A DNA stretch of 64,000 bases from the NCBI GenBank assembly GCA_964467705.1, contig CAYXUZ010000001.1:55365-119364 (forward strand), given 5' to 3'. Position 1 is the stretch's first letter. Each line of letters begins with the position of its first letter. This document shows positions 24,414 to 32,045 of the stretch, piece after piece. A program made the translations under genes and the position numbers. This DNA is from CAADGU01 sp964467705. Lineage in GTDB: Bacteria > Chloroflexota > Anaerolineae > Promineifilales > Promineifilaceae. Under the pieces are notes generated by a model. The model saw only the letters and a list, made by a program, of their open reading frames with translations, had not been told where the DNA came from and did no database searches.

Positions 24414-24866
24414 TTAACGGCCGTGCCCCACATTCCCATGGCAGGCCACGCAGGCCAGGGTTTCTGTTTCGCCAGAACCATGCACATTGGCAGCCATCGT
24501 TTCATGGCAGTCAATACAGTTTGCCTCCGCTACCCGTGCATTGAACGGCTTGATTTGAATGGTGTTGGGGAAGTTCCCGGTGGTAAAAGCCCAACTATGG
24601 TTCCAGCCATTGAGGCCCTTCACAATCCATTTTTGGGGGAATGTGTGGGGTGTATGGCAATCATTGCAGGTCGCTACGGCCTGGTGGCTGCCCCGATTCC
24701 AGCCATCAAATTGCTCGCGCATCACATGGCAGTTCACACAGGCGTTGGGGTCATCAGACAGATAAGAAGCTCCCTGGGCGTAACTGAAGGTAAACAAACT
24801 CAGACCAGTCAAGATTCCCAGTATAGCGATGGCACTGATGGCGTAAAAGTTGGTCTTCTGGTTCAA
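24414..24866 (-). CDS. nrfH: NrfH-type tetraheme quinol dehydrogenase
   Basis: Membrane-anchored cytochrome c that passes electrons from menaquinol to NrfA. 150 residues: N-terminal helix FYAISAIAILGILTGLSLFTF, then four heme sites CVNCH, CNDCH, CIDCH and CVACH. The motif PNACVNCHVMREQFDGWNRGSH is typical of NrfH, including the Met near heme 1. The start is TTG 24866 with AGGAGG 6 nt upstream. The frame is open further to 24911, but those residues would add a charged tail before the anchor and lack a ribosome site. The prenyltransferase at 34318 suggests menaquinone as the donor. Confidence 0.93.
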   Translation of the reverse strand: MNQKTNFYAISAIAILGILTGLSLFTFSYAQGASYLSDDPNACVNCHVMREQFDGWNRGSHQAVATCNDCHTPHTFPQKWIVKGLNGWNHSWAFTTGNFPNTIQIKPFNARVAEANCIDCHETMAANVHGSGETETLACVACHGNVGHGR

Positions 24867-24969
24867 GGCTAACCTCCTACTCTCTACTATACCGGGATAA
24901 GGCGATGTCATCAAACGGCCGTGTCATTTGCTTTTTGTGACATTCCTCACTTGCCATCGGGCTACAGTA

Positions 24970-24999
24970 TTGGTTCAACCGCCAAGTTAAAGCTATACT
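24970..24999 (+). promoter_or_regulatory. Probable promoter of the NarL-like regulator, near leaderless
   Basis: TTGGTT (24970-24975), 18-nt spacer, TATACT (24994-24999). The ATG at 25006 is 7 nt after the -10 box, about where transcription should begin, so the mRNA may lack a 5' leader. No Shine-Dalgarno sequence is seen. The 100-bp gap also holds the divergent nrfH promoter. Confidence 0.55.
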
Positions 25000-25005
25000 T
25001 GGGGC

Positions 25006-25665
25006 ATGGCAAATTTGCGAATCCTTCTGGTAGATGATCATGAAGTAGTACGGTTAGGGTTAAAGAGCCTGATCGAGCGCCATGCCGGCTTTGAAGTGGT
25101 GGCGGAGGCGGCTTCACAACATGAAGCGGTGCAAAAGGCGCTGGCCTATGACCCGGATATTGTGGTCATGGACATTCGGCTGGCGGGTGGCAGTGGTATT
25201 GAAGCGTGTGAGCAGATAGTGACGCAACGGCCGTCTACCAAAATCATCATGCTCACCTCCTACGCCGAAGACGAAATGCTCTTTTCCGCCATCCGCGCCG
25301 GGGCCGTGGGCTATGTCCTCAAACAAGTCGGCGGCAATGATGTCATCCGTGCCATCGAAGCCGCCGCACGTGGTGAAGCCACCCTCGATCCTTCTCTCAC
25401 GCAGCGCATTTTTGACGAAATGCGCCGCTCCATCAAACAAGAAGAAGCCACCGCCTTCCATGAATTGACCTCCCAAGAGATGCATGTGTTGTCACTGATT
25501 GCCGAGGGCAAAACCAACCGCGAGATCGCCCAGGCGCTCTATCTGAGTGAAGGCACGGTGCGCAATTATGTCAGCGGCATCCTGTCTAAACTGCAAGTCT
25601 CTAACCGCGCCGAAGCGGCAGCCTATGCCATCCGGCATCACTTGAAGGATTATCTACAGAGCTAA
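25006..25665 (+). CDS. NarL/LuxR-type response regulator
   Basis: 219 residues: receiver (~5-125) with phospho-Asp in IVVMDIRLAGG, Thr in MLTSYAED and Lys in YVLKQVGG; LuxR-type helix-turn-helix (~150-210) in LTSQEMHVLSLIAEGKTNRE and AQALYLSEGTVRNYVSGIL. It precedes a NarX-type kinase and diverges from nrfHA, so control of nitrite respiration is likely (inference from position). Confidence 0.95.
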   Translation: MANLRILLVDDHEVVRLGLKSLIERHAGFEVVAEAASQHEAVQKALAYDPDIVVMDIRLAGGSGIEACEQIVTQRPSTKIIMLTSYAEDEMLFSAIRAGAVGYVLKQVGGNDVIRAIEAAARGEATLDPSLTQRIFDEMRRSIKQEEATAFHELTSQEMHVLSLIAEGKTNREIAQALYLSEGTVRNYVSGILSKLQVSNRAEAAAYAIRHHLKDYLQS

Positions 25666-25697
25666 ACCTGACAGGTCTGGATAGACCTGTCAGGTTT
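25664..25697 (+). repeat. ACCTGACAGGT hairpin with T-run, copy 3
   Basis: AAACCTGACAGGTCT ... AGACCTGTCAGGTTTTTT between the regulator and the kinase gene. The T-run makes it a likely terminator or attenuator, which would give less kinase than regulator. Confidence 0.8.
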
Positions 25698-25706
25698 TTT
25701 GTTTTG

Positions 25707-26843
25707 ATGAGCAACGGCCGTACTCCCCACGACATTCTCCGCGCCCTGCACCAGGCTACCCTGTCCATTGCTGAACTGGACGACCTGCACAAAGTATTGC
25801 AGCGCATTGTAGATGCCGCCCGCGACCTGGTAGGGGCGCAATACGCCGCTCTGGGCGTACCTAACAGCGATGGTTATCTGGACGCTTTCATTCACAGTGG
25901 CATGGAGCCAGAAATGGTCAACCAGATCCCTCACTTTCCCAAGGGATTAGGGCTGCTCGGCGAACTCATCCGCAGCGGCCAACCCATTCGCATTCCCCGC
26001 ATTGAAGATGATCCCCGTGCCGTTGGCTTCCCACCAGGCCATCCGCCCATGATCCCGTTTTTGGGTGTGCCGGTGATGGCCGGCGAGGAAATGTTGGGCA
26101 ATCTTTACCTGACAAATAAATTGGGAGCCGACGAATTTACGGCCGAAGACCAGGAAGTGGTGGAATTTCTGGCCGCCCATGCCGCCGTGGCCATCCAAAA
26201 CGCGCGCCTGTATGAACAGGTCAGCCGTCTGGCCATCATTGAAGAGCGCACCCGCATTGGCATGGATTTGCACGATGGCATCATCCAATCCATTTACGCT
26301 GTAGGGCTGACGTTGGAGTCGGCGCGGCTGGCGCTGCCCAATGGACCGGAAGAAGCGGATGACTTGTTGGGTCGGGTGATTGAGGGATTGAACGACACGA
26401 TTCGGGATATTCGCAACTACATTTTAGATTTACGGCCGCACCGTTTTCGCGGCGATTTGCGCGAAGGGCTGGAGCGGTTGGTGCGTGAATTTCAGGCTAA
26501 CGCCATGATCCCGGTGGATTTACAGGCAGAAGCAGAGGATATGATGACAACACCAACGGCCGTTGCCCGCGCCCTCTTTCTCACCACCCAGGAAGCCCTG
26601 GCTAACGTAGCCCGCCATGCTGACGCCAGCCATGTCACCATTCGGCTGACCCGTCATAATGGGGTCATAGATATGGTGGTGCAAGATGACGGTCGGGGTT
26701 TTAATCGTGCTGCCCGCAACTATTCAGTAGGGCACGGCCTTTCTAACATGCGCGCCAGGGCCGAGGATTTGGGGGGGAAATTTGTTATTCGCTCTACCCC
26801 AGGCCAGGGCACAGCCATCCACCTGATCCTGCCGGATCGGTGA
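25707..26843 (+). CDS. GAF-domain histidine kinase, NarX/DegS (HisKA_3) type
   Basis: 378 residues, no membrane helix. A GAF domain (~25-165, LQRIVDAARDLVGAQYAALGV ... FLAAHAAVAIQNARLYEQV) is followed by HisKA_3 with His in RIGMDLHDGIIQSIYAVGL and an HATPase with N-box TTQEALANVARHADA, VQDDGRGF and GHGLSNMRARAEDLGG. It pairs with the NarL-type regulator before it. GAF domains bind small ligands, or iron-sulfur or heme groups for gas sensing; only one Cys-poor GAF is seen, so an Fe-S sensor is not evident. No ribosome site before ATG 25707. Confidence 0.94.
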   Translation: MSNGRTPHDILRALHQATLSIAELDDLHKVLQRIVDAARDLVGAQYAALGVPNSDGYLDAFIHSGMEPEMVNQIPHFPKGLGLLGELIRSGQPIRIPRIEDDPRAVGFPPGHPPMIPFLGVPVMAGEEMLGNLYLTNKLGADEFTAEDQEVVEFLAAHAAVAIQNARLYEQVSRLAIIEERTRIGMDLHDGIIQSIYAVGLTLESARLALPNGPEEADDLLGRVIEGLNDTIRDIRNYILDLRPHRFRGDLREGLERLVREFQANAMIPVDLQAEAEDMMTTPTAVARALFLTTQEALANVARHADASHVTIRLTRHNGVIDMVVQDDGRGFNRAARNYSVGHGLSNMRARAEDLGGKFVIRSTPGQGTAIHLILPDR

Positions 26844-26896
26844 TCCGTGAAGCGTAATCCGTCATCCGATTACGGTTCACGGGTTGCGGATTACGA
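26841..26896. repeat. GTAATCCG-word inverted repeat, copy 2
   Basis: CCGTGAAGCGTAATCCGTC ... GGTTCACGGGTTGCGGATTACG between convergent genes. It overlaps both stop regions. Confidence 0.75.
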
Positions 26897-27313
26897 CTCT
26901 TCCGCCGTTAATTCCTCCGCCAGATATTCCAAAAAATCTGTGACGGTTACAATGCCCACCAGTGTGCCCGCTTCTACCACCGGCAGAGCGCCAAACTTGT
27001 AGAGCGCCAGCATCTCAGCCGCTTCGGCGGCAGGGGTGTCGGGCGTCACCGTTACCGGATTGGGCGTCATGCAGCTTTCGGCGGTCACTTTATCCAGCAG
27101 TTCTTCATCCTGCCAACGGCCGTGCAGCACAATCGGCGAATTCATTACCAGGCGCACATCCCGGTCGGTAATAATGCCCACCAGACGGCCGTTGTCCAGC
27201 ACCGGCAACTGCCGACAGCCCTGCGACTTCATCACACCCACAATCGTGCGCAGCGGCGTATCTGGTGTCACCGTGTTGGGAATGAGGGTCATCAAATCAT
27301 TAACCGTTAACAT
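26891..27313 (-). CDS. Two-CBS-domain protein
   Basis: 140 residues, a Bateman pair: CBS1 (LIPNTVTPDTPLRTIVGVMKSQGCRQLPV...GIITDRDVR) and CBS2 (MTPNPVTVTPDTPAAEAAEML...LVGIVTVTDFL). CBS pairs bind adenine nucleotides and sense energy state. No fused effector, so a stand-alone regulator. AAGGAGG stands 8 nt before ATG 27313, so the longer reading to 27367 is not used. A second such protein is at 29980. Confidence 0.9.
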   Translation of the reverse strand: MLTVNDLMTLIPNTVTPDTPLRTIVGVMKSQGCRQLPVLDNGRLVGIITDRDVRLVMNSPIVLHGRWQDEELLDKVTAESCMTPNPVTVTPDTPAAEAAEMLALYKFGALPVVEAGTLVGIVTVTDFLEYLAEELTAEES

Positions 27314-27427
27314 GGCCTTGCCTCCTTCATTGCTTGCAGTGTAACGGACAAAGTGGCGGGCGCTCATTGATAAATGTCACCAACGGCCGTGACTTTGCTC
27401 AATTTCCTATCTCCAATCTCCCAAGCC

Positions 27428-28426
27428 CTAATTTCCCCACCCTCCCTTCAACACATGCATATAATTTGCCCGTTCAAAAGCAGCCGGGTCGGCTACATGG
27501 GGTTGGCTGAGACGGCCGTGCAACGGCCGTAAGGCCTCATGTCCATGCCCATCCAGCCACCCTTCCAATTCTGACAACATCGTCGTGATGTGCGTCACTC
27601 CATGCTCCAGCAGCGCCGAGGCCACCTCGGCCACCCTGGCCCCGGCCAACACACATTTCAACACATCCAGCCCCGAATGAACCCCACCCGTCACCGCCAG
27701 GTCAGCCTGTACATACTGCACCAGAATACCTACCCAACGTAGCCGCAGGCGCAGGTCTGAGACCCCACTCAACTCCAGGCTGGGAATCACCTGTTCCGTT
27801 TCCGGGTCAATATCCGGCTGGTAAAAGCGATTAAACAGCACCAGCCCATCCGCCCCGGCCTGGTCAAGCTGCACCGCCATATGGGTCATGGCGCTAAAAT
27901 ACGGGCTGATCTTCACCGCCACCGGAATGTGGATTTTATCCTTCACACTGCGCACCAGATTCAAATACATTTGCTCCACCTCCGCGCCGGTAATGTGTGG
28001 TTTGGTCGCCAGATGATAAATGTTGAGTTCCAGTGCATCCGCGCCGGCTGCCTCAATCAGGCGGGCATATTGCACCCAACCGCCGCTGTAATAGCCGTTC
28101 AGGCTGGCAATGATGGGGATATTCACCGCCCTTTTTGCCTGGTAAATATGGGCCAGATAGCCGCCAGCCCCCTGGTTATACTCCTTCATTTCGGGGATGT
28201 GTTGCAGGGCTTGGGGCAACATGGCCGGGTTGGCCTGGGCAGCGTCGTGAACACCCAGGTCGCGCAGTTCAATTTGCTCTTCAAACAGCGAAGGCAGCAC
28301 CACCGCTGCCACTCCCGCTGCCGCCATCTGGCGAATGGTGTCCACGTTGGCCGATAACGGCGAAGCCGAGGCAATGAGCGGATTTCTCAGGGTTAGTCCC
28401 AAATAGGTTGTGGTTAGATCAGCCAT
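27428..28426 (-). CDS. Dihydroorotate dehydrogenase-like flavoprotein
   Basis: 332 residues, FMN-binding TIM barrel of the PyrD family: DLTTTYLGLTLRNPLIASASP, PIIASLNGYYSGGWVQYARLIEAAGADALELNIY, IPVAVKISPYF, ADLAVTGGVHSGLDVLKCVLAGA. The loop that holds the catalytic Cys/Ser and orotate residues of true PyrD is altered (KISPYFSAMTHMA), so this is the 'dihydroorotate dehydrogenase-like' group found beside pyruvate:ferredoxin oxidoreductase in some bacteria. The substrate is uncertain. ATG 28426 with AGAGG upstream. Confidence 0.85.
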   Translation of the reverse strand: MADLTTTYLGLTLRNPLIASASPLSANVDTIRQMAAAGVAAVVLPSLFEEQIELRDLGVHDAAQANPAMLPQALQHIPEMKEYNQGAGGYLAHIYQAKRAVNIPIIASLNGYYSGGWVQYARLIEAAGADALELNIYHLATKPHITGAEVEQMYLNLVRSVKDKIHIPVAVKISPYFSAMTHMAVQLDQAGADGLVLFNRFYQPDIDPETEQVIPSLELSGVSDLRLRLRWVGILVQYVQADLAVTGGVHSGLDVLKCVLAGARVAEVASALLEHGVTHITTMLSELEGWLDGHGHEALRPLHGRLSQPHVADPAAFERANYMHVLKGGWGN

Positions 28427-28604
28427 AAGACCTCTCGTTTGTTATGGTTGTGGCCCGGCAACCAGCGGTCTGGCAACCAGCCACTTCTTTCCCTCAACAA
28501 ATCATACCCACTCTTGCCAAACCGTCCACTGGATTGTGATAGATGTCAGGCGTGAGTAATTACAATGCGCACTCCCCCCGGCCACCTATTTCGTTAGACT
28601 TCAA

Positions 28605-28652
28605 AGAGGTAATGGGTGAGATTGGAGATTAAGGGATTGGGAGATTCAGTAG
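28605..28652. repeat. GAGATTGGGAGATT-word repeat
   Basis: GGTGAGATTGGAGATTAAGGGATTGGGAGATT in one orientation. The same words appear in both orientations at 44030-44100. Part of a 344-bp intergenic stretch (28427-28770) that holds repeats and no gene. Confidence 0.7.
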
Positions 28653-28671
28653 ATCCAAACCCCCTATAACC

Positions 28672-28743
28672 TGTCATTCCGAACGAAGTCTTCGGAATGA
28701 GGAATCCCTTAGGGCTGCGCCATAGGGATGCCTCGGAATGACA
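28672..28743. repeat. 72-bp compound inverted repeat, TGTCATTCCGA/TCGGAATGACA
   Basis: Outer arms are perfect 11-bp inverted repeats; inside is CCGAACGAAGTCTTCGG and a second pair ATCCCTTA/TAGGGAT. It looks like a REP- or MITE-like element, 27 bp upstream of the DsbA-like gene. Confidence 0.8.
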
Positions 28744-28770
28744 TTTTTTCTCAGAATAACAAGGTGAACA

Positions 28771-29451
28771 ATGGCAAAAAATAGCAAAAAGAGCAAACAA
28801 AAGCGCGGTACAAACTGGTGGGTAATTGGGGGCATGGTGATTGGCGGGATGGTATTGGTAGCGTTGATGGCGCTGGCGCTACGCGGACCAGATACGCTGG
28901 GCCTGGAGCGGTACTGCGAACAGAATCCCGGCAACTGTATTGTGGAAGGAGCGGCCAATGCGCCGGTTACGGTGGTGGAGGTATCTGATTATGGCTGTGG
29001 GCACTGTCGTAACTTTAATGTGGACACGGCCGTGACCCTTCACCAACAATACGTCGAAACCGGCCAGGTCAAATGGGTCATCATGCCTTTTGCCCTCTCC
29101 AGCCAGCCTGGTGGTACCATGCCCTCGGCCATTGCTGCTCTGTGCGCCGCCGAGCAAGACAACTTCCCTGCATTCCATCGCGCCGCCTTCGACCTGCAAA
29201 GCTCACCGCTTTATAACACGACAGAAGGTCTGCAAGCGGCGGCAGCGGCGGCGGGGTTGGACACGGCCGTCTTTGCCGCCTGCCTGGCCGATAACGACTA
29301 TGAACAGATGGTGCGCCGCAACATGCAGGCCGCCGCCAGCGCCGGCATCAACAGCACCCCCAGCTTCGCGCTCGGCGCGGACATCATTCGTGGCAACCTG
29401 CCCCTGGCCGTTTTCCAGCAGCGCATTGATTCGCTATTGAGCAGTAATTGA
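28771..29451 (+). CDS. DsbA-like thiol oxidase, membrane-tethered
   Basis: 226 residues: basic N-terminus, one membrane helix (WWVIGGMVIGGMVLVALMALAL), then a thioredoxin-fold DsbA domain outside the cell with active site CGHC in EVSDYGCGHCRNFNV and the cis-Pro loop in NSTPSFALG. It forms disulfide bonds in exported proteins. The VKOR gene follows 37 bp later and should reoxidise it. ATG 28771 with AAGGTGA upstream. Two other Cys (YCEQNPGNC) lie between helix and domain. Confidence 0.93.
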   Translation: MAKNSKKSKQKRGTNWWVIGGMVIGGMVLVALMALALRGPDTLGLERYCEQNPGNCIVEGAANAPVTVVEVSDYGCGHCRNFNVDTAVTLHQQYVETGQVKWVIMPFALSSQPGGTMPSAIAALCAAEQDNFPAFHRAAFDLQSSPLYNTTEGLQAAAAAAGLDTAVFAACLADNDYEQMVRRNMQAAASAGINSTPSFALGADIIRGNLPLAVFQQRIDSLLSSN

Positions 29452-29488
29452 GGAAATCACCCAATTACCTCTTTGAAGGGGTATGTGT

Positions 29489-29941
29489 ATGACCAGTATG
29501 CGCCATGACTGGCAATTACGGCTGATTCAACCCATTACCGTTTTGGGACTGTTGGTTGCTTTTTACTTGCTCTTGTTTCATAACGGGGTACTGATAGCAG
29601 GTTGCACAGATACCGGGTGGGACGACTGCGGCACGGTCAGTGGCCCCGATGCGCCCTATTCCGCTGTTGGCCCTGTTCCTGTGGCCCTGATCGGCATGGT
29701 GGGCTATGTCGTCCTGTTTGGGTTGACCTGGCTGAAGGATTGGGCGCCACTGCGCCAGAGCTATTTGTCGGAACTACTGGTGGGCGCAGCCGGATTTGGC
29801 TTTCTTTTCACCCTGGTACTCACCGCGCTGGAAGCGTTCGTCATCCATGCCTTTTGCCGTTATTGTCTGGTATCCGCTCTTTTGATTACAATCATCTTCG
29901 TACTGACTATCAGCTACCTACGCAGTGAACCAGAAACCTGA
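29489..29941 (+). CDS. VKOR-family membrane thiol oxidase
   Basis: 150 residues, four helices. The cysteine pair CTDTGWDDC in the first loop and the CxxC CRYC in the last part match bacterial vitamin K epoxide reductase homologues, which move electrons from DsbA-like proteins to quinone. It takes the place of DsbB, as in Actinobacteria and cyanobacteria. AGGGG precedes ATG 29489; ATG 29483 is possible. The quinone would be menaquinone if the prenyltransferase at 34318 is MenA. Confidence 0.92.
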   Translation: MTSMRHDWQLRLIQPITVLGLLVAFYLLLFHNGVLIAGCTDTGWDDCGTVSGPDAPYSAVGPVPVALIGMVGYVVLFGLTWLKDWAPLRQSYLSELLVGAAGFGFLFTLVLTALEAFVIHAFCRYCLVSALLITIIFVLTISYLRSEPET

Positions 29942-29967
29942 CAGGTCTCAGAAGACCTGTCAGGTTT
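29934..29967. repeat. ACCTGACAGGT hairpin, copy 4
   Basis: AAACCTGACAGGTCT/AGACCTGTCAGGTTT overlapping the VKOR stop codon region, 13 bp before the CBS gene. Confidence 0.85.
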
Positions 29968-29979
29968 AGGAGTGGAGTG

Positions 29980-30450
29980 ATGAGATTGGAACTGGTAAAA
30001 GATTGGATGACACGAGAGGTGATCACGGCCGTGCCCACTATGGGCGTCATGGAAGCGGGCCATCTGATGCGCGAAAAGGGGGTGCGGCGGCTGCCGGTGG
30101 TGGATGGAGACGGCCGTCTCGTTGGCATCCTCACTCATGGCGATGTACGCGAAGCCAAACCATCCACCAGCAGTTCCCTGAGCGCCTGGGAACTTAACTA
30201 CCTGCTGGCCCGGCTGACGGTGGGCGAAGTAATGAGCGAATCGATATTAACCACCACTCCGGAGACTACCATCGGCGAAGCGGCCCAAATCATGTACCAA
30301 CACAAAATCAGCGGCCTGCCGGTGCTGGATGCCGCTGGTAAACTGGTAGGTATTCTGACCGAATCAGACATTTTCCGCATGGTCGTGCATGATTGGCAAA
30401 AGTCGCAAGACACGCCCACCCAGCCGTATGCACATTATGAAGAGGAGTAA
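29980..30450 (+). CDS. Two-CBS-domain protein
   Basis: 156 residues with paired CBS domains (VKDWMTREVITAVPTMGVMEAGHLMREKGVRRLPVVDGDG...GILTHGDV, and VGEVMSESILTTTPETTIGEAAQIMYQHKISGLPVLD...GILTESDIFRM). A short helix and a tail (WQKSQDTPTQPYAHYEEE) end it. Probably an adenine-nucleotide sensor of unknown partner. ATG 29980 with GGAG upstream, preferred to GTG 29977. Similar in plan to the protein at 26891 but not a close copy. Confidence 0.9.
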   Translation: MRLELVKDWMTREVITAVPTMGVMEAGHLMREKGVRRLPVVDGDGRLVGILTHGDVREAKPSTSSSLSAWELNYLLARLTVGEVMSESILTTTPETTIGEAAQIMYQHKISGLPVLDAAGKLVGILTESDIFRMVVHDWQKSQDTPTQPYAHYEEE

Positions 30451-30559
30451 TAGTGTAATTGATGCCCATTCCCCAATTACTCAATTACTGTCCTGAAAAT
30501 AGCCCCGAATTTTCGGTGCATGTGTGGCGCGATTTTGCAAAATCGCGTTACATCACAAC

Positions 30560-31840
30560 TCAACTACTCAATTCCACCACCTTCCCCAGCGGCGTCACGC
30601 GATATTCCACTTTTTTCGGCTCGTGCAGGGGCACGCCCACCTCGCCCTGGTGAATGATCACGGCCGTTACCCCCAATAGCTGTATCGCTTCCTGCATACC
30701 CCGGCTGGATTCAACACCACCAAAACTGGGCCGGTCGAGCAAGATGACGCTGCTTTCAATGCCCTGCCGCGTCAAGTGCAGCAGTTGCGGCAGCCAGGAA
30801 GGGTCGGCGCTGGGGGTGATGATCACGGCCGTGCTGTACCGTTCTGCCGCCCGCCCCACATCCCGCAGGGCCACCGTCAGGTCAATATCGCCATCGGCCC
30901 GCACCAGTGCCAGCGCCCGCATGATGCGCCACTCCTGCCCCTGGCCCTGACCGGGCGGGACAATTTGGGGGACACGGCCGTAGCCTGCCACCCCCACCGC
31001 CCGATTTTGCCGCAATGCCTGCGCCGCCAGTGAAGCGGCCAGCAGCACGGCGTGTTCCTCTGTGCCCGCCATACCGCTGCCTAATTGCGCCGCCGCCTGC
31101 AAATCCAGCACCAGCCATACATCCCCGGTGGCGTCCATATCAAACTGGCGCACATAAAGCTGGTCGTGGTGGGCGCTGGTGCGCCAGTGAATCCAGCGCA
31201 GGGGATCGCCTGGTGTGTAATGGCGGGTGGTGGCCGCATTGATGGTCGCCTGCAAACTGCGCTGCCGCGCCCGCTGTCGCCCGCTGCTTTGCCCGGCCGG
31301 CAGGCTGATGGGCAGCCGGATATGAATGGGGGGGTGGATGATGATTTCCTGGCTTTGGGGATAGTGGCGGGTCATGGTAAAGATGCCAAACGGGTCGCCG
31401 GCGCGGATGCGCCAGGGGCCAAGCCGGTATTGCCCACGTTGCTGGCACACGGCCGTTTGCCGCCAGCGATCCAGATGATCAATCCCCGGACTGCGCACCA
31501 CCGCCGCCTGGTAGCCAGGCACGTTGGAATCATCCATCACCTCTACCCACAGCGCCGGGATGGGGCTGTTGTTCCACACCTCAAACCGTTCGGCCAACTG
31601 GTCGCCCACCGCCAGCCATTGCCGTTCCGTTTGCCGCCCGGCGTGCAACCCTCGCGCCAGATACCACACCCAACCATACGCCGCCAGGAACATGCCGCCC
31701 AGTCCAATCAGCAACGTATTCCACACCCGGTCTGGCAGCAAAAAGGCGGCTGCCAGCAGCAGAAGTAGCGAGAGCGCAGGCAGCCGCAACCGTAGGTTAA
31801 TCTGGGTGTGTGCAGGCGCTGGCAGAACGAGAGATTTCAT
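30560..31840 (-). CDS. DUF58 membrane protein (VWA-like)
   Basis: 426 residues. Two N-terminal helices (LPALSLLLLLAAAFLLP; LLIGLGGMFLAAYGWVWYLA), an Ig-like segment, and the DUF58 signature: DPFGIF, YTPGDPLRWIHWRTSAHHDQLYVRQF, followed by a VWA-like fold (VWLVLDLQAAAQ). DUF58 genes usually stand with a MoxR AAA+ ATPase and transglutaminase-like proteins; no MoxR is in the window, but a transglutaminase-like protein lies at 386. ATG 31840 was preferred to the longer reading to 32014, which would translate an intergenic repeat. Confidence 0.88.
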   Translation of the reverse strand: MKSLVLPAPAHTQINLRLRLPALSLLLLLAAAFLLPDRVWNTLLIGLGGMFLAAYGWVWYLARGLHAGRQTERQWLAVGDQLAERFEVWNNSPIPALWVEVMDDSNVPGYQAAVVRSPGIDHLDRWRQTAVCQQRGQYRLGPWRIRAGDPFGIFTMTRHYPQSQEIIIHPPIHIRLPISLPAGQSSGRQRARQRSLQATINAATTRHYTPGDPLRWIHWRTSAHHDQLYVRQFDMDATGDVWLVLDLQAAAQLGSGMAGTEEHAVLLAASLAAQALRQNRAVGVAGYGRVPQIVPPGQGQGQEWRIMRALALVRADGDIDLTVALRDVGRAAERYSTAVIITPSADPSWLPQLLHLTRQGIESSVILLDRPSFGGVESSRGMQEAIQLLGVTAVIIHQGEVGVPLHEPKKVEYRVTPLGKVVELSS

Positions 31841-31857
31841 AGCCCAAATTGTGCCAC

Positions 31858-31917
31858 AGGTGAGGCAGGTGGCAAGTGGCAGGCGGCAGGTACTTGCCAC
31901 TTGCCACCTGCCACCTT
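31858..31917. repeat. TTGCAAGTGGCAGGT-type long inverted repeat
   Basis: GAGGCAGGTGGCAAGTGGCAG and TACTTGCCACTTGCCACCTGCC arms in the divergent gap between DUF58 and the esterase. Same words as at 7838 and 10828. Confidence 0.8.
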
Positions 31918-32045
31918 CATAAATTTTTGGCCTTAAAACAAAAGCTGTGATATTTTCCTGCAACGAACACCTGCCATTCTCGGCGGCAGGTCGCCCGATG
32001 AAACAATTTTCCACATACCCATATGCCCAAAGATGAGGTGAAACG

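Noticed and set aside
24867..24911. Longer NrfH start at ATG 24911
   Set aside because: AGGAGG is placed for TTG 24866, and NrfH proteins begin just before the membrane helix.
31841..32014. N-terminal extension of the DUF58 protein
   Set aside because: It would translate a repeat and place soluble residues before the usual first helix.
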